Shown here: positions 23,635 to 34,513 of the stretch, piece after piece
Layout of the letters: every line of letters starts with the position of its first letter
How positions within the stretch are numbered: the stretch's first letter is position 1
Source: Dehalococcoidia bacterium
GTDB taxonomy: Bacteria; Chloroflexota; Dehalococcoidia; Lucifugimonadales; Australimonadaceae
Assembly (NCBI GenBank): GCA_022820645.1
Contig: JAJEFD010000003.1
Location: forward strand, 1 to 64,000
Reading direction: 5' to 3'
Length of the DNA stretch: 64,000 nucleotides
Position numbers and translations under genes: made by a program
The notes under the pieces: generated by a model
Database searches by the model: none
What the model was told of the DNA's origin: nothing
Seen by the model: the letters and a program-made list of their open reading frames with translations, nothing else

Positions 23635-25701
23635 ATGACTGTTGACCTGCAGAAAGTCCGAAACATCGGATTCATCGCCCACATCGACGCCGGCAAGACG
23701 ACGGTGACGGAGCGGGTGCTGTTCTTCACGGGCCGAACCTACAAGCTGGGCGAGGTGCACGAGGGCACGGCGGTGATGGACTGGATGGCCCAGGAGCGTG
23801 AGCGCGGCATCACGATCACGTCCGCCGCAACGCGTGCCGCCTGGAAGGGCCATCAGATCAATATCATCGACACGCCAGGTCACGTGGACTTTACGGCGGA
23901 AGTGGAGCGAAGCCTCCGTGTACTCGACGGAGGCGTTGTTGTGTTCGACGCGGTCGCGGGGGTGCAGCCGCAGTCCGAGACGGTGTGGCGCCAAGCCGAC
24001 CGATACGGAGTGCCGCGCATCTGCTTCGTGAACAAGATGGACCGCATCGGCGCGGACTTCGAGAAGACGATGGACTCTATCCGGCACCGGCTCAAAGCGG
24101 TGCCGGTCCCTGTGCAGTATCCGATCGGGGCCGAGGACCAGTTCCACGGCGTCATCGACCTGGTGGAAGAGAAGGCCTGGTTCTTCAAGCGGGGCGGCGC
24201 GTCCGGCGAGTTACGCGAGGGCGAGATACCGTCCGAACTGCGCGAGGAAGCGGCCCAGATCCGCGAAGAGATGATCGAGCGGGTCGCGGAGAACGACGAG
24301 CACGTGCTCGAACAGTTCCTCTCCGGCGAGACGCCCTCCCCGGAAGAGATCAAGGCCGCTCTCCGGCGGGCAACGATAGCGAACCACGCGGTGCCGGTCG
24401 TGTGCGGCTCAGCGCTCCAGAGCCTGGGCGTGCAACTGGTGCTGGACGCAGTGCTGGACTACCTGCCGTCGCCGCTGGACGTTCCCGCAGTGATCGGGAA
24501 GGCGCCCAACAGCGAGGACGAGGTCGAGCGCAAGGCGGACATCTCCGAACCGTTCGCGGCGCTGGCGTTCAAGGTCGTGTCCGACCCCTACGTGGGGCGG
24601 CTCGTCTACTTCCGGGTGTACTCCGGCTCCATGAAAGCGGGAGCGAGCGTGTACAACTCCATCAAGGGAGTGCGGGAGCGGATGGGGCGCATCATGTTCA
24701 TGCATGCGAACCACCGGGAGGAGGCGGAGAGCATCTCCGTCGGTGAGATCGGCGCCGCGGTGGGCCTGAAGAACACGTTCACGGGCGAGACGATCTGCGA
24801 CGAGAAGCAGCCCATCATGCTGGAGTCGATCCGCTTCGCCGAGCCGGTGATCTCGGTGGCTATCGAGCCCGCGACGCGAGCGGAGCAGGACAAGCTGACG
24901 GACTCGCTCATCAAGCTGGCGGAAGAAGACCCCACATTCCGGGTGCGGTACGACAAGGAGACCGGCCAGACGGTGATGTCCGGCATGGGCGAACTGCACC
25001 TCGAGATCCTGGTCGACCGCCTGAAGCGCGAGTTCAACGTGAACGCCGCGATAGGCCGCCCGCAGGTGGCGTACCGCGAGGCGATCACCCGTGCGTCGAA
25101 GGCGCAGGGGCGTTTCGTGCGTCAGACGGGCGGTCGCGGCCAGTTCGGCGACTGCGTGCTGGAGATCGAGCCGGGCCAGCAGGGCTCCGGCTTCCAGTTC
25201 GAGAACCGGATAGTAGGCGGCGCGATCCCGAGGGAGTACATCCCGGCGGTCAGCAAGGGCGCCGAGGAGGCGTTGCTCACGGGCGTCATCGCGGGTTACC
25301 CGGTGATGGACGTGAAGGTCGCCGTCGTGGACGGCTCCTTCCACGCGGTGGACTCGTCCGAGATGGCGTTCAAGATAGCGGCGTCCATGGCGATAAAGGA
25401 TGCGCTGTCCAAGGCAGGCCCCGTGTTGCTGGAGCCGGTGATGGAGCTGCAGGTGATAACGCCGGGTGAATACCTGGGCGAGGTGCTCGCAGACCTGAAC
25501 AGCCGCCGGGGCAGGATCAAATCGATGGAAGGCCAGGGCGACACGCAGGTGCTCGAGGCGGACGCTCCGCTGGTGGAGATGTTCGGCTATGCGACAGACC
25601 TGCGGTCGGTGACGCAAGGCAGGGCGAACTACTCGATGGAGTTCGGGCGTTACGAGAAGGCGCCGGACTCCACCGTGCAGGCCGTGGCCCGCAGCGCATA
25701 G
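23635..25701 (+). CDS. fusA: Elongation factor G
   Basis: 688 residues from ATG 23635. GTPase motifs AHIDAGKTT (G1), DTPGH (G3), NKMDR (G4) and the later CGSAL; domain II and the C-terminal [15 protein letters not shown] and GMGELHLEI segments are all present. Drives tRNA-mRNA translocation. The reading frame extends upstream into rpsG, but homology begins at [17 protein letters not shown]. No tuf gene follows, unlike the classical str operon. Confidence 0.98.
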   Translation: MTVDLQKVRNIGFIAHIDAGKTTVTERVLFFTGRTYKLGEVHEGTAVMDWMAQERERGITITSAATRAAWKGHQINIIDTPGHVDFTAEVERSLRVLDGGVVVFDAVAGVQPQSETVWRQADRYGVPRICFVNKMDRIGADFEKTMDSIRHRLKAVPVPVQYPIGAEDQFHGVIDLVEEKAWFFKRGGASGELREGEIPSELREEAAQIREEMIERVAENDEHVLEQFLSGETPSPEEIKAALRRATIANHAVPVVCGSALQSLGVQLVLDAVLDYLPSPLDVPAVIGKAPNSEDEVERKADISEPFAALAFKVVSDPYVGRLVYFRVYSGSMKAGASVYNSIKGVRERMGRIMFMHANHREEAESISVGEIGAAVGLKNTFTGETICDEKQPIMLESIRFAEPVISVAIEPATRAEQDKLTDSLIKLAEEDPTFRVRYDKETGQTVMSGMGELHLEILVDRLKREFNVNAAIGRPQVAYREAITRASKAQGRFVRQTGGRGQFGDCVLEIEPGQQGSGFQFENRIVGGAIPREYIPAVSKGAEEALLTGVIAGYPVMDVKVAVVDGSFHAVDSSEMAFKIAASMAIKDALSKAGPVLLEPVMELQVITPGEYLGEVLADLNSRRGRIKSMEGQGDTQVLEADAPLVEMFGYATDLRSVTQGRANYSMEFGRYEKAPDSTVQAVARSA

Positions 25702-25712
25702 GAGAACAGGAC

Positions 25713-26063
25713 GTGGTTGAACAGACAACACGAGTGCGAGGCGGCCAGGCGACAGTGCCTGGTCAGAAGGTCCGCATCGTCCTGAGGGCGTTCGATCACA
25801 AGCTGGTCGACCAGTCGTCGGGCCAGATCGTGGAGGCGGCTGAGCGAACGGGTGCAGCGGTATCCGGCCCGGTCCCCCTGCCGACGCGCATCAAGCGGTT
25901 CTGCGTGATCCGTTCGCCGCACATCGACAAGGACTCGCGCGAGCATTTCGAACTGCGGACGCACAAGCGGCTCGTGGACATCCTGGACCCCAACTCCAAG
26001 ACGATAGACGCACTGACCCGCCTGCAGATGCCTGCCGGCGTGGACATCTCCATCAAGTTGTAG
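25713..26063 (+). CDS. rpsJ: 30S ribosomal protein S10
   Basis: 116 residues from GTG 25713. Core [49 protein letters not shown]. About 15 residues longer at the N-terminus than most S10, with a polar [17 protein letters not shown] lead. Starts 11 bases after fusA and eight bases before rplC, so it is the first gene of the S10 block within the same transcript. Confidence 0.97.
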   Translation: MVEQTTRVRGGQATVPGQKVRIVLRAFDHKLVDQSSGQIVEAAERTGAAVSGPVPLPTRIKRFCVIRSPHIDKDSREHFELRTHKRLVDILDPNSKTIDALTRLQMPAGVDISIKL

Positions 26064-26070
26064 CGGAACG

Positions 26071-27126
26071 ATGATCGAAGGACTGATAGGCAAGAAGATA
26101 GGGATGACGCACCTCTTTGCATCAGAGGCGCGAGTCATCCCCGTCACCGTGCTCGAAGTCGGGCCCTGTGTCGTCACACAGGTCCGCACCGAGGAGCGCG
26201 ACGGGTACGAAGCCGTCCAGATCGGTTACGGCTCGGTGAAGCAGCTGAGCAGACCCGCAGCCGGGCATCTGGCATCGTCGGGCGCGCGGGTACGGCACCT
26301 GCGCGAGTTCGGCTCAGACGACGTCTCCTCTTACAAGGTGGGCCAGGAGTTGCGAGTCAACCAGTTCCAGGCCGACGACCTCGTCGACGTGGTCTCGACG
26401 ACCAAGGGCCGCGGCTTCCAGGGCGCCATGCGGCGTCACGGCTTCGGCGGCGGACAGAAGACGCACGGTCAAGGCGACCGTGGCCGAGCGGTCGGCTCCA
26501 TCGGCGCGGGGACGTACCCGGGCCGCGTGTTGAAGGGCAAGAAGATGCCCGGCCACATGGGCAACAAGCGCAAGACCGTCCGCAAGCTCAAGGTTGTCGA
26601 GGTGGACGTCGAGCGCAACCTGCTTTTCGTGCGGGGCGCCGTTCCCGGCTCGCGCAACACGACCGTGATGGTGCGCTACGCACACGGGGTCCCCGTAGCG
26701 GAGCGCATCATTCCTGAGGAGCCGGTTGCCGAGATCGAGGAAGAAGTGGTCGAGGAGGCGGTTGCGGAGGTCGCCGAGCCCGAGCAGGAGGCGGTCGCGG
26801 AAGCGGAGGAGCCGGTAGCAGAAGTCGAGGAGACTGCGGCAGAGGAACCGGCAGGGGAAGCCGAAGAAGCTACTGCGGAGGAACCAGCGGCGGAGACGTC
26901 GCAGGAAGAGCCTGCCGCAGAAGTTGAAGAGCCCGCGGCCGAAGCCGACGAGACGCCGAGTGACGAAACGCCGGCGGAGGAAGCATCTTCCGATGAACCT
27001 GCGGCAGAGGAGGAGCCGGTCGACGAAGCACCGGCTGAGGAATCGCCTGCCGACGACGATGCGCCGACCGATGAAGCCGAGGGCGAGGATGCCGAGCAAT
27101 CCGACAAAGAGGAGGAGCGTTCCTGA
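26071..27126 (+). CDS. rplC: 50S ribosomal protein L3 with a long acidic C-terminal tail
   Basis: 351 residues. The first about 212 are a normal L3 ([57 protein letters not shown]). The remaining about 137 residues are almost only Glu, Ala, Val, Pro, Asp, Thr and Ser, in loose units such as EEPAAE and PAAEADE. Ordinary bacterial L3 is about 205-215 residues. The tail is in frame, codon use stays orderly, and rplD overlaps its stop, so it is not an assembly artefact. L3 organises the peptidyl-transferase region and starts 50S assembly; the tail would be outside the rRNA-binding core. Confidence 0.96.
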   Translation: MIEGLIGKKIGMTHLFASEARVIPVTVLEVGPCVVTQVRTEERDGYEAVQIGYGSVKQLSRPAAGHLASSGARVRHLREFGSDDVSSYKVGQELRVNQFQADDLVDVVSTTKGRGFQGAMRRHGFGGGQKTHGQGDRGRAVGSIGAGTYPGRVLKGKKMPGHMGNKRKTVRKLKVVEVDVERNLLFVRGAVPGSRNTTVMVRYAHGVPVAERIIPEEPVAEIEEEVVEEAVAEVAEPEQEAVAEAEEPVAEVEETAAEEPAGEAEEATAEEPAAETSQEEPAAEVEEPAAEADETPSDETPAEEASSDEPAAEEEPVDEAPAEESPADDDAPTDEAEGEDAEQSDKEEERS

Positions 27127-27779
27127 TGCAACTTCCTCTGTACGACCTGAGCGCGAACGGCACGGACACGCTGGAAGTCAGCGACGTGGTCTTCGGCGCG
27201 CCTGAGAACCCGGAGCTGCTGCACCAGGCACTGGTGTACCACCGCGCGAACCAGCGGCAGGGCTCCAGCAACACCCTGACGCGCGGACAGGTGAACGGCA
27301 CCGGCCGCAAGCCGTTCTCGCAGAAAGGGACCGGCCGTGCGCGGCAGGGCTCCTGGAAGTCGCCGCACCACCGTGGAGGTGGCGTGGCTTTCGGGCCGAC
27401 GCCCCGCTCGTACCGGCAGCGGATGCCGAAGCAGATGCGCCGGCAGGCGATCCGGACGGCGTTGTCGGGCAAGGTGGCCGCAGAGCGGCTGTTCGTTGTC
27501 GACGGGCTGGACTCGATAGAGCAGAAGACGAAGGCGATGGCGGGAGTGCTGTCTGCCTTCGAGGTGAAAGGCTCAGCGCTCGTGGTGCTGGGAGCGGAAT
27601 CGCAGACCGGAGTCGCGGTGCGGAACATCCCCCGCGTGAAGGCGATCCGCGCCGACCTCGTGAACGTGTTGGACCTGCTCCGTTACGACGCAGTGCTCAT
27701 GAGCCCGGACGCGGCCCGCCGCACGGACGAGATATGGTCGGACACCCGCCGGGTGCGAACGCAGGAGGCGGTGGCCTGA
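27126..27779 (+). CDS. rplD: 50S ribosomal protein L4
   Basis: 217 residues, ATG overlapping the rplC TGA by one base. [20 protein letters not shown], then [23 protein letters not shown] (exit-tunnel loop with the usual K/R-rich segment) and ALVVLGAES. Binds 23S rRNA domain I and lines the exit tunnel; in some bacteria it also represses its operon, for which I see no site here. Translationally coupled to L3. Confidence 0.97.
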   Translation: MQLPLYDLSANGTDTLEVSDVVFGAPENPELLHQALVYHRANQRQGSSNTLTRGQVNGTGRKPFSQKGTGRARQGSWKSPHHRGGGVAFGPTPRSYRQRMPKQMRRQAIRTALSGKVAAERLFVVDGLDSIEQKTKAMAGVLSAFEVKGSALVVLGAESQTGVAVRNIPRVKAIRADLVNVLDLLRYDAVLMSPDAARRTDEIWSDTRRVRTQEAVA

Positions 27780-28066
27780 TGCATATCTTCCAGGTGTTGA
27801 AGCGTCCGTTGATCACGGAGAAGTCGACCCTGCTGCAGGAGCAGAACAAGTACGTCTTCGAAGTGATGCCGTCTGCGAACAAGGTCCAGGTGCGCGAGGC
27901 GGTGCAACGGGCCTTCGAGGTCAAGGTTACGAACGTGAACATGGTGCACATCGCGGGAGAGAACCGGCGCCTGCGCAATGGGCGGTGGCTTCGGACTCCG
28001 GCGACGAAGAAGGCGATCGTTACCGTCGCTCCGGGCGACACGATCCAGTTGTTCGAGGGAGCGTAG
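27779..28066 (+). CDS. rplW: 50S ribosomal protein L23
   Basis: 95 residues from the ATG at 27779 that shares an A with the rplD stop. [24 protein letters not shown] is the family N-terminus; [13 protein letters not shown] and DTIQLFEGA complete it. Sits at the tunnel exit and docks trigger factor and SRP. A longer in-frame extension upstream is rejected because it overlaps rplD. Confidence 0.97.
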   Translation: MHIFQVLKRPLITEKSTLLQEQNKYVFEVMPSANKVQVREAVQRAFEVKVTNVNMVHIAGENRRLRNGRWLRTPATKKAIVTVAPGDTIQLFEGA

Positions 28067-28068
28067 CG

Positions 28069-28899
28069 ATGCCGTTGAAGCGATTGAACCCCACCAGCCC
28101 CGGCGTTCGCGCCGCGGTACGCCCCGACTTCTCGGAGGTCACGCGGCGGTCGCCGCACAAGCCGCTGACGAAGGGTCTCCACAAGAGCGGGGGCAGGAAC
28201 GTTCGCGGCAAGATGACCGTCCGGCATCGCGGAGGCGGCGCGAAGCGGGCCTGGCGCGACATCGACTTCAAGCGCAACAAGCCGGGCGTCCCCTGCAAGG
28301 TGGAGTCCATCGAGTACGACCCGAACCGATCCGCGCGCATCGCGCTGCTGCTGTACGCGGACGGAGCGAGGCGCTACATCCTCGCCCCCGGCGGCGTGAA
28401 GGTGGGCGATTCCCTGGTGTCCGGCCCGGACGCAGAGATACGCGTGGGAAACGCGATGCCGCTGCGGAACATCCCGACCGGCACGATGGTGCACAACATC
28501 GAGTTACAGCCCGGCAAGGGCGGCCAGATGTGCCGGGGCGCCGGCACCGGCGCGCAGTTGCTTGCCCGTGATGATGAGACGGCGCTGTTGCGGTTGCCCT
28601 CCGGCCAGATCCGGCGTGTCCCGAGCACGTGTCAGGCCACGATAGGCCAGGTGGGCAATGCGGAGCACAAGAACGCGTCGCTGGGGAAGGCGGGGCGGAA
28701 CCGGCATCTCGGCAAGCGCCCGCACACACGCGGTACCGCGATGAACCCGAGCGATCACCCCCACGGCGGGGGCGAGGGCCGCGCAGGCATCGGGATGACG
28801 CACCCGAAGACCCCATGGGGCAAGCCCGCGCTGGGTCCGAAGACGCGCCGCCGTATGCACACGGACGTGTTCATCGTTCGTGACAGGAGGAAGCGGTAA
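28069..28899 (+). CDS. rplB: 50S ribosomal protein L2
   Basis: 276 residues, normal length. [25 protein letters not shown] near the N-terminus (part shown: [12 protein letters not shown]), the invariant HPHGGGEGR with the His needed near the peptidyl-transferase centre, and [15 protein letters not shown]. Required for subunit association and tRNA binding. Starts two bases after rplW. Confidence 0.97.
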   Translation: MPLKRLNPTSPGVRAAVRPDFSEVTRRSPHKPLTKGLHKSGGRNVRGKMTVRHRGGGAKRAWRDIDFKRNKPGVPCKVESIEYDPNRSARIALLLYADGARRYILAPGGVKVGDSLVSGPDAEIRVGNAMPLRNIPTGTMVHNIELQPGKGGQMCRGAGTGAQLLARDDETALLRLPSGQIRRVPSTCQATIGQVGNAEHKNASLGKAGRNRHLGKRPHTRGTAMNPSDHPHGGGEGRAGIGMTHPKTPWGKPALGPKTRRRMHTDVFIVRDRRKR

Positions 28900-28902
28900 G
28901 TC

Positions 28903-29190
28903 ATGTCGCGCTCAGTGAAGAAGGGGCCGTACGTGCACCCGAAACTCGCGAAGAAGGTCACCCGCGCCCAGAACTCGGGCACGAAGGTGGTCATCACGAC
29001 GTGGTCGCGCGCTTCGACCATCATGCCGGACATGCTTGGCATGACGATCGCGGTGCATGACGGGCGTCGGCACATCCCGGTGTTCATCACGGAGAACATG
29101 GTGGGGCACAAGCTGGGCGAGTTCGCTCCAACCCGGACGTTCCGCGGCCATATCTCCAAGTCAGAACGTCAGTCTTCGGTGAGGCGGTAG
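28903..29190 (+). CDS. rpsS: 30S ribosomal protein S19
   Basis: 95 residues. [39 protein letters not shown] and [16 protein letters not shown] are the family blocks. Binds the 16S head next to S13. GGAGG upstream; three bases after the rplB stop. Confidence 0.97.
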   Translation: MSRSVKKGPYVHPKLAKKVTRAQNSGTKVVITTWSRASTIMPDMLGMTIAVHDGRRHIPVFITENMVGHKLGEFAPTRTFRGHISKSERQSSVRR

Positions 29191-29193
29191 GCG

Positions 29194-29532
29194 ATGCCGG
29201 TCAGAGCAACAGGCAGGCAGGTGGGGATATCACCCAAGCGGGTGCGTCCACTGCTGCGCGCGCTGCAGGGGCGGCCCGTGCAGGCCGCGCTCAACGAGTT
29301 GCGGTTCCAACCGGGGCCTACTGCGGAGGAAGTGCTGTCGCTGTTGAAGTCGGCGGCAGCGAATGCCGAGAACAACGAACAGATGGACCCGACGAGGTTG
29401 GTAGTGGTGTCTGCCTATGCGAACCAGGCGGTGAAGATACGCCGGTTCCGCGCACGGTCGCGGGGCCGAGTGAGCCGTATCGCGAGGCAGGCGAGCCACA
29501 TCACGATTGTCGTGGACGAACAGGGAGACTGA
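29194..29532 (+). CDS. rplV: 50S ribosomal protein L22
   Basis: 112 residues. [20 protein letters not shown] at the start and the tunnel hairpin [13 protein letters not shown] followed by [12 protein letters not shown]. Normal length. Its hairpin reaches the exit-tunnel constriction where macrolide-resistance changes occur. The next gene begins four bases after its stop. Confidence 0.97.
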   Translation: MPVRATGRQVGISPKRVRPLLRALQGRPVQAALNELRFQPGPTAEEVLSLLKSAAANAENNEQMDPTRLVVVSAYANQAVKIRRFRARSRGRVSRIARQASHITIVVDEQGD

Positions 29533-29536
29533 GCGC

Positions 29537-30430
29537 GTGGGGCACAAGACACATCCCATCGGTTTCCGCCTTGGCGTGATCAAGGGCTGGCAGTCGCGCT
29601 GGTTCGCGGGTACGGGCAAGCAGTACTCCGAGCAGGTCGTGGAGGACTGGCGCATCCGCGAAGTGATCCGTAAGCAGTATGCCGAGGCCGGCATCTCACG
29701 GGTAGAGATCGAGCGGAGCACGCAGGACATCACGATCAACGTGCACACCGCGCGTCCCGGCATCGTTATCGGCCGGGGCGGTCAGCGCGTGGACGAGCTG
29801 CGGAAGCTCGTGGAAGGCGCCGCAGGCGGGAAGCGGGTCCGGCTCAACGTGCTGGAGATACGCCAGCCGGAGCTGGACGCCTATCTCGTTGCGCGGAACG
29901 TGGCGGACCAGTTGGAGCGCCGTGTGATGTACCGCCGCGCGACGCGTCAGGCGGTGATGCGCTCCATGCAGGCCGGGGCCCGCGGGATCAAGGTGATGGT
30001 ATCGGGACGTCTGGGTGGCGCAGAGATCGCCCGGCGCGAGAAGGTGATGGATGGCCGCGTGCCGCTGCACACGCTGCGCGCCGACATCGATTACGGGCTG
30101 GCGGAAGCGAACACGACGATGGGTCGCATCGGCGTGAAGGTGTGGATATACCGAGGCGACGTGCTCAAGGAGCCCGAACGCGCCCAGCCCGCTGCGCCCG
30201 AGGTCCCCGCGGAGATTGTCGCCGCGGCCCAGGAGGCGCTCGCTGCGCAGGCATCGGGCACTGCGACAGCCGTCGTTGAACCTGAGGCAGCGCCGGTCGC
30301 CGTGGAAGAGAGCGAGCCTGAGGCGGTGGAGGAGCAGGTAGTAGAGGAGACTCCCGAGGCGGCCCCGGAAAGCGCCGTCGAGGACGCAGAGAACGAGGGA
30401 GAAGCAGATGCTTCAACCGAAGAGAACTAA
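29537..30430 (+). CDS. rpsC: 30S ribosomal protein S3 with an acidic C-terminal tail
   Basis: 297 residues from GTG 29537. [20 protein letters not shown], the KH domain with [13 protein letters not shown], and the C-terminal domain [13 protein letters not shown] and VKVWIYRGD are standard up to about residue 211. About 85 further residues are rich in Glu, Ala, Val and Pro ([13 protein letters not shown]). Normal S3 is about 210-235 residues. S3 lies at the mRNA entry channel with helicase activity, so a long acidic tail there would be near incoming mRNA. The tail-coding end overlaps the start of rplP by 23 bases. Confidence 0.95.
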   Translation: MGHKTHPIGFRLGVIKGWQSRWFAGTGKQYSEQVVEDWRIREVIRKQYAEAGISRVEIERSTQDITINVHTARPGIVIGRGGQRVDELRKLVEGAAGGKRVRLNVLEIRQPELDAYLVARNVADQLERRVMYRRATRQAVMRSMQAGARGIKVMVSGRLGGAEIARREKVMDGRVPLHTLRADIDYGLAEANTTMGRIGVKVWIYRGDVLKEPERAQPAAPEVPAEIVAAAQEALAAQASGTATAVVEPEAAPVAVEESEPEAVEEQVVEETPEAAPESAVEDAENEGEADASTEEN

Positions 30431-30833
30431 GTTCCGGAAGCAGCATCGCGGCCGCATGCGCGGCATGGCGGTGCGGGGCAGTTCCGTGCGCTTCGGCGAT
30501 TTCGGCCTGAAGACGCTGGACGCGGGCTGGATAACCGCGCGCCAGATCGAGGCGGGTCGCCGCGCCATCACGCGTCACCTCCGCCGTGGCGGAAAGGTGT
30601 GGATCAGGGTGTTCCCGGCCAAACCCATCACGCGCAAGCCGGCCGAGACCCGGCAGGGCGGCGGCAAGGGCCCGGTGGACGCCTGGGTCGCTCTGGTGAA
30701 GCCGGGGCGCGTGATGTACGAGGTCGGCGGGGTGCCCGCGGAGCTCGCGAAGGAAGCGCTTGCGCGCGCAGCGCAGAAGATGCCGGTGCAAACAAGGATG
30801 GTAAGCAGGGAGGAACCGCTCGTTACCAGCTAG
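30408..30833 (+). CDS. rplP: 50S ribosomal protein L16
   Basis: 141 residues. [20 protein letters not shown] is the invariant N-terminus; [22 protein letters not shown] and [14 protein letters not shown] follow. Normal length. Contacts the A-site tRNA elbow. Starts inside the last codons of rpsC, so the two are coupled. Confidence 0.97.
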   Translation: MLQPKRTKFRKQHRGRMRGMAVRGSSVRFGDFGLKTLDAGWITARQIEAGRRAITRHLRRGGKVWIRVFPAKPITRKPAETRQGGGKGPVDAWVALVKPGRVMYEVGGVPAELAKEALARAAQKMPVQTRMVSREEPLVTS

Positions 30834-30847
30834 CGGTGAGATAGAGC

Positions 30848-31057
30848 ATGAGAGCCAAGATTGAAACGGTACGGGCGCTGTCCGACGAACGCCTCAAAGA
30901 AGAGGAGTTCAGCACACGCCTGGAACTGATGAACCTGCGCTTCAAGGTGGCGACGCGTCAACTCTCGGACCCGTCGGAGTTGCGGGACGCGAAGCGCCGC
31001 CTTGCGCACATCTTGACCGTGGCCCGGGAACGCGAACTCATGGGAGGCGCGCTATGA
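30848..31057 (+). CDS. rpmC: 50S ribosomal protein L29
   Basis: 69 residues: two helices with [21 protein letters not shown] and [14 protein letters not shown]. Normal length. Near the tunnel exit, next to L23. Its TGA overlaps the rpsQ ATG. Confidence 0.95.
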   Translation: MRAKIETVRALSDERLKEEEFSTRLELMNLRFKVATRQLSDPSELRDAKRRLAHILTVARERELMGGAL

Positions 31058-31842
31058 ACGAAAGAGCTGCCCTCCGCAAGAGCCGCGTTGGCCGCGTGGT
31101 CAGCGACGTGATGGACAAGACGGTGGTAGTTGCCGTGGAGCGCCGCGTGCACCATCCCATCTACCACAAGTCCGTGCGGCACGTGAAGAAGTTCAAGGCG
31201 CACGACGAGCGCAACGAGTTCAAGGTCGGGGACGTGGTCCGCCTGATGGAGACGAGGCCCCTCTCCCGCACCAAGCGCTGGCGCGTTGCGGAACTGCTCC
31301 ACCGGGAAGAAGTCGCACAGGCGCAACAGGTCGAGGTGGCCGCAGAGGTCGAGGAAGAGCTGGAGGCGACAGCGGTTGACGACGCGGCTGCGGAAGTAGA
31401 GGAAGCCGACGCCGGCGATGAGGCCGTTGTCGCCGAAGTAGAGGACGAAGCTGCCGTTGCAGAGACCGAGGAAGCAGAAGCGGACGTCGAAGAAGAGGCT
31501 GCCGTTGCAGAGGTAGAGGAATCGGCTGAGGAGCCTGCCGAGGAAGCGGTAGAAGAGACGGACGTCGAAGAAGAGGTTGCCACTGCAGAGGTAGAGGAAC
31601 CGCAAGAGCAAGCTGCTGAGGAAACGGTAGAAGAGGCGGACGTCGAAGAAGAGGCGGCCGTTGCAGAGGTAGAGGAACCGCAAGAGGAAGCTGCTGAGGA
31701 AACGGCGGAAGAACCGGACGCTGAAGACACGGTCGTGGCTGAGGTTGAAGAACCGGTCGATGAGCCCGCGTCGGATGCAGAAGAGCCGGAGGCCGCCGAA
31801 GAAGCGGATGCTGAGGGGACGAGCGAGGAGAAGACGTCGTGA
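31054..31842 (+). CDS. rpsQ: 30S ribosomal protein S17 with a very long acidic repeat tail
   Basis: 262 residues against about 80-90 for normal S17. The core (residues 1 to about 88) has [49 protein letters not shown]. The other about 170 residues are Glu/Ala/Val-rich and include tandem 26-residue units starting DVEEE at 31483, 31561 and 31639 (exact 78-base steps). The product of the tail would be strongly acidic. S17 is an early 16S-binding protein in the body. The frame is uninterrupted and its TGA overlaps the GTG of rplN, so the tail is translated if the downstream genes are. Confidence 0.95.
   Translation: MNERAALRKSRVGRVVSDVMDKTVVVAVERRVHHPIYHKSVRHVKKFKAHDERNEFKVGDVVRLMETRPLSRTKRWRVAELLHREEVAQAQQVEVAAEVEEELEATAVDDAAAEVEEADAGDEAVVAEVEDEAAVAETEEAEADVEEEAAVAEVEESAEEPAEEAVEETDVEEEVATAEVEEPQEQAAEETVEEADVEEEAAVAEVEEPQEEAAEETAEEPDAEDTVVAEVEEPVDEPASDAEEPEAAEEADAEGTSEEKTS
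31480..31716 (+). repeat. 78-base tandem repeats inside rpsQ
   Basis: Units beginning GACGTCGAAGAAGAGG at 31483, 31561 and 31639 repeat every 78 bases (26 codons). The unit also contains GCAGAGGTAGAGGAA. Tandem duplication is the likely source of tail growth and could vary in length between strains. Confidence 0.85.
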
Positions 31843-32207
31843 TCCAGCCGCAGACGCGCTTGAACGTCGCCGACAACTCCGGCGCGAAAGAGATCATGTG
31901 CTTCAACATCCCCGGCGGGACGCGCAGGCGTTACGCCAGGGTCGGCGACATCATCGTGGCATCGGTCAAGCACGCGCAGCCGAACAGCGCCGTGAAGAAG
32001 GGCGAGGTGGTGCGCGCCGTAGTGGTACGGACGAGCGCCGTGACCAAGCGTCCGGATGGCTCCACCATACGATTCGACGACAACGCGGCAGTCATCCTGG
32101 CGCAGTCGGAGATGCCGCGCGGCACGCGCATCTTCGGGCCTGTGGCTCGGGAGCTGCGCGAACGCAACTTCATGCGCATCGTTTCGCTCGCTCCGGAGGT
32201 GCTGTGA
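31839..32207 (+). CDS. rplN: 50S ribosomal protein L14
   Basis: 122 residues from GTG 31839, overlapping the rpsQ stop. [41 protein letters not shown] and [14 protein letters not shown] are standard. Sits at the subunit interface with L19. Confidence 0.97.
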   Translation: MIQPQTRLNVADNSGAKEIMCFNIPGGTRRRYARVGDIIVASVKHAQPNSAVKKGEVVRAVVVRTSAVTKRPDGSTIRFDDNAAVILAQSEMPRGTRIFGPVARELRERNFMRIVSLAPEVL

Positions 32208-32527
32208 TGACGGCGCGTTTGCAGCGGGACGACGAGGTGATGGTGATAGCAGGCCGTGACAAGGGCAAGCGCGGCAAGATACAGCGCGTCCTGCCGGACA
32301 ACGGGAAGGTGCTGGTAGACGGCGTGAATATCGTCAAGCGGCATCAGCGCGCCGGCGCAGGCGGCGCCCGGCAGGCGGGCATCATCGACAAGGAGATGCC
32401 CATCCATGCGTCGAAGCTCATGCCGGTCTGTCCTGCGTGCAACCAGCCCACGCGCATCGCTATCAAGATGCTCGAGGACGGCAGGAAGTCGCGCATGTGT
32501 AAGAAATGCGAGGGGATGTTCAGTTGA
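32207..32527 (+). CDS. rplX: 50S ribosomal protein L24
   Basis: 106 residues from ATG 32207, sharing a base with the rplN stop. KOW motif DEVMVIAGRDKGKRGKI, DGVNIVKRHQR, and a C-terminal zinc-type pair CPAC...CKKC. Early assembly protein of 50S. A longer frame upstream overlaps rplN and is rejected. Confidence 0.96.
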   Translation: MTARLQRDDEVMVIAGRDKGKRGKIQRVLPDNGKVLVDGVNIVKRHQRAGAGGARQAGIIDKEMPIHASKLMPVCPACNQPTRIAIKMLEDGRKSRMCKKCEGMFS

Positions 32528-33351
32528 CGACAGACGCTGAAAACAGCGCAGCGGAGCAGGAGCCAGCCGCAGCGGAAGAGAAGCCGAAGCGGGCCACACG
32601 GACGCGCCGGAGCGCAAGCGGAGAGTCCGCGCCGCAGCCTCGCACGCGTCGGCGGACCGCTGCCGCGGCTGCCGAGGAAACAGCGCCTGCTGCTGAGGTT
32701 GCCGTAGCTGAGCCGGAGGCGGAAGCGCCCGCGGCGGGCAGGACCACGCGGAGGCGTTCGACTCCGAAGCGGACGAAGCCGGTTGTCGAACAGCGCCCGC
32801 TGCCCAGGCTCATGGGCCGCTATCGCGAAGAGATCCGTGCGCAACTGATCAACGAGTTCGGCTACTCCAGCGCGATGCAGGCGCCGGAAGTGAAGAAGGT
32901 AGTGCTCAACGTGGGGCTCGGTGAAGGCTTGACGAACACCCGCGCCCTGGAGACGACGCCCGGACACGTGGCGGCGATCACCGGCCAGAAGCCCGTGATC
33001 ACGAAGGCCCGCAGATCGGTCGCGGGCTTCAAGGTGCGGGAAGGGCAGGCCATCGGCGTGATGGTCACGTTGCGTGGCAGGCGGATGTACGAGTTCCTGG
33101 ACCGGATGATCTCGACGGCGCTGCCGCGTATCAGGGACTTCCGCGGCGTTCCGCGGGACTCCTTCGATGGCCGGGGCAACTACGCACTGGGTTTCCGGGA
33201 GCAGATCGTGTTCCCTGAGATCGATTACGGGAGCGTGGACCGCGTCCGGGGGTTCCAGGTGGTCATCACGACGAGTGCGCGCACGGATGCGGAGGGTTTC
33301 CGTCTACTGGAGTTGATGGGGATGCCGTTCGCACGAGTGCAGACGAACTAG
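32524..33351 (+). CDS. rplE: 50S ribosomal protein L5 with a 90-residue N-terminal extension
   Basis: 275 residues from TTG 32524, which overlaps the rplX stop and has GCGAGGGG upstream; an ATG at 32506 is possible but has a poor ribosome binding site. Normal L5 (about 180 residues) begins near [39 protein letters not shown] and the C-terminal MGMPFARV are standard. Before that lie about 90 residues mixing Glu/Ala runs with Arg/Lys clusters ([28 protein letters not shown]). L5 bridges to the 30S head and binds 5S rRNA; the extension may bind RNA. The start could lie later, but no good one exists. Confidence 0.93.
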   Translation: MTTDAENSAAEQEPAAAEEKPKRATRTRRSASGESAPQPRTRRRTAAAAAEETAPAAEVAVAEPEAEAPAAGRTTRRRSTPKRTKPVVEQRPLPRLMGRYREEIRAQLINEFGYSSAMQAPEVKKVVLNVGLGEGLTNTRALETTPGHVAAITGQKPVITKARRSVAGFKVREGQAIGVMVTLRGRRMYEFLDRMISTALPRIRDFRGVPRDSFDGRGNYALGFREQIVFPEIDYGSVDRVRGFQVVITTSARTDAEGFRLLELMGMPFARVQTN

Positions 33352-33364
33352 GAGGCGGAGGGCC

Positions 33365-33550
33365 TTGGCGAAGAAGAGCAAACTGGCGAAGTGGAAGCGG
33401 GCAGCCCCGTACAAGGTGCGGGCGATGAACCGCTGTAACCGGTGCGGCAGGCCGCGTGCGTACATCCGGTTCGCCGGCCTGTGCCGCGTCTGCTTCCGGC
33501 AGATGGCGCTGACGGGTCAGTTGCCCGGAGTGCGGAAGGCCAGTTGGTAA
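33365..33550 (+). CDS. rpsN: 30S ribosomal protein S14, zinc-binding type
   Basis: 61 residues from TTG 33365. Starts [13 protein letters not shown] and has [10 protein letters not shown]...CRVCFRQMA, the four Cys of the type Z (Zn) form, ending [11 protein letters not shown]. Normal length. The TTG start with GGCGGAGGG upstream is the only one available. Confidence 0.96.
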   Translation: MAKKSKLAKWKRAAPYKVRAMNRCNRCGRPRAYIRFAGLCRVCFRQMALTGQLPGVRKASW

Positions 33551-33560
33551 GAGGCGCGCC

Positions 33561-33959
33561 ATGACAATGACCGATCCCATAGCAGACATGCTCACGCGCA
33601 TCAGGAACGCGCTGCTGGTCCGCCACCCTGACGTCGATGTGCCGTCCTCCAAGGTGAAGGTCTCCATCGCGGAGATACTGAAGAGCGAGGGCTACATCTC
33701 CGACTACAGCGTTTCCAAGCAGAAGACGCAGAACTGGCTGCGGCTGCAGTTGCACTACAGAGCGAACCAGGAGCCCGGGATAACCGGACTGAAGCGGGTC
33801 AGCAAGCCGGGCCTGCGTATCCACGTTCAGAAGAAGGACGTGCCGCGCGCCTTCGGTGGCGTCGGCATCTCCATCGTCTCCACGTCGCAGGGGATCATGA
33901 CCGGACGCGATGCGTACCGCCGGGGTATCGGCGGGGAGCTCATGGCGTACGTCTGGTAG
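33561..33959 (+). CDS. rpsH: 30S ribosomal protein S8
   Basis: 132 residues; start ATG 33561 with GAGG upstream (33567 also possible). TDPIADMLTRIRNALLVRH and VSTSQGIMTGRDAYRRGIGGE are the family blocks. Central 16S-binding protein and, in E. coli, repressor of the spc operon. Confidence 0.97.
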   Translation: MTMTDPIADMLTRIRNALLVRHPDVDVPSSKVKVSIAEILKSEGYISDYSVSKQKTQNWLRLQLHYRANQEPGITGLKRVSKPGLRIHVQKKDVPRAFGGVGISIVSTSQGIMTGRDAYRRGIGGELMAYVW

Positions 33960-33969
33960 GAGCACGGAA

Positions 33970-34509
33970 GTGTCACGAGTCGGGAAGAAGCCCATACCCA
34001 TACCCAACGGCGTCTCCGTGGAGGTTGCCGATGGGGAGATCGTCGTCAAGGGACAGCGCGGAGAGTTGCGCCAGGCCGTGAACCCGGGCATCTCGGTGCA
34101 GGAAGAGGACGGCGCCCTCGTGGTGCGCCGTGCGTCGGACGACCGTGAACAGCGGGCCTTGCACGGACTGACGCGTGCGCTGCTGGCCAATATGGTCACT
34201 GGCGTGAGTGAAGGTTTCACGCGGACGATGGAGCTGGTGGGCTACCGGGCGCAGGCCCAGGGCGATGCGGTCAACATGCAGCTGGGATTCAGTCATCCCG
34301 TAGTGATCGAGCCCATGGACGGAGTGGTGTTCGAGGTGGAGGGGGTCAACCGTATCCACGTACGGGGGATAGACAAGCAGATCGTGGGGGAACAGGCGGC
34401 GCGCCTTCGGCGTTTGAGGCCCCCGGATGCATACAAGGGCAAGGGAGTGCGGTACATGGGCGAGCAGGTCCGCCTGAAGCCCGGTAAGTCCGCCGCGAAG
34501 AGGTCTTAG
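33970..34509 (+). CDS. rplF: 50S ribosomal protein L6
   Basis: 179 residues from GTG 33970. [26 protein letters not shown] and [20 protein letters not shown], with a typical C-terminus. Normal length; binds near the factor-binding site. Confidence 0.97.
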   Translation: MSRVGKKPIPIPNGVSVEVADGEIVVKGQRGELRQAVNPGISVQEEDGALVVRRASDDREQRALHGLTRALLANMVTGVSEGFTRTMELVGYRAQAQGDAVNMQLGFSHPVVIEPMDGVVFEVEGVNRIHVRGIDKQIVGEQAARLRRLRPPDAYKGKGVRYMGEQVRLKPGKSAAKRS

Positions 34510-34513
34510 CGAG

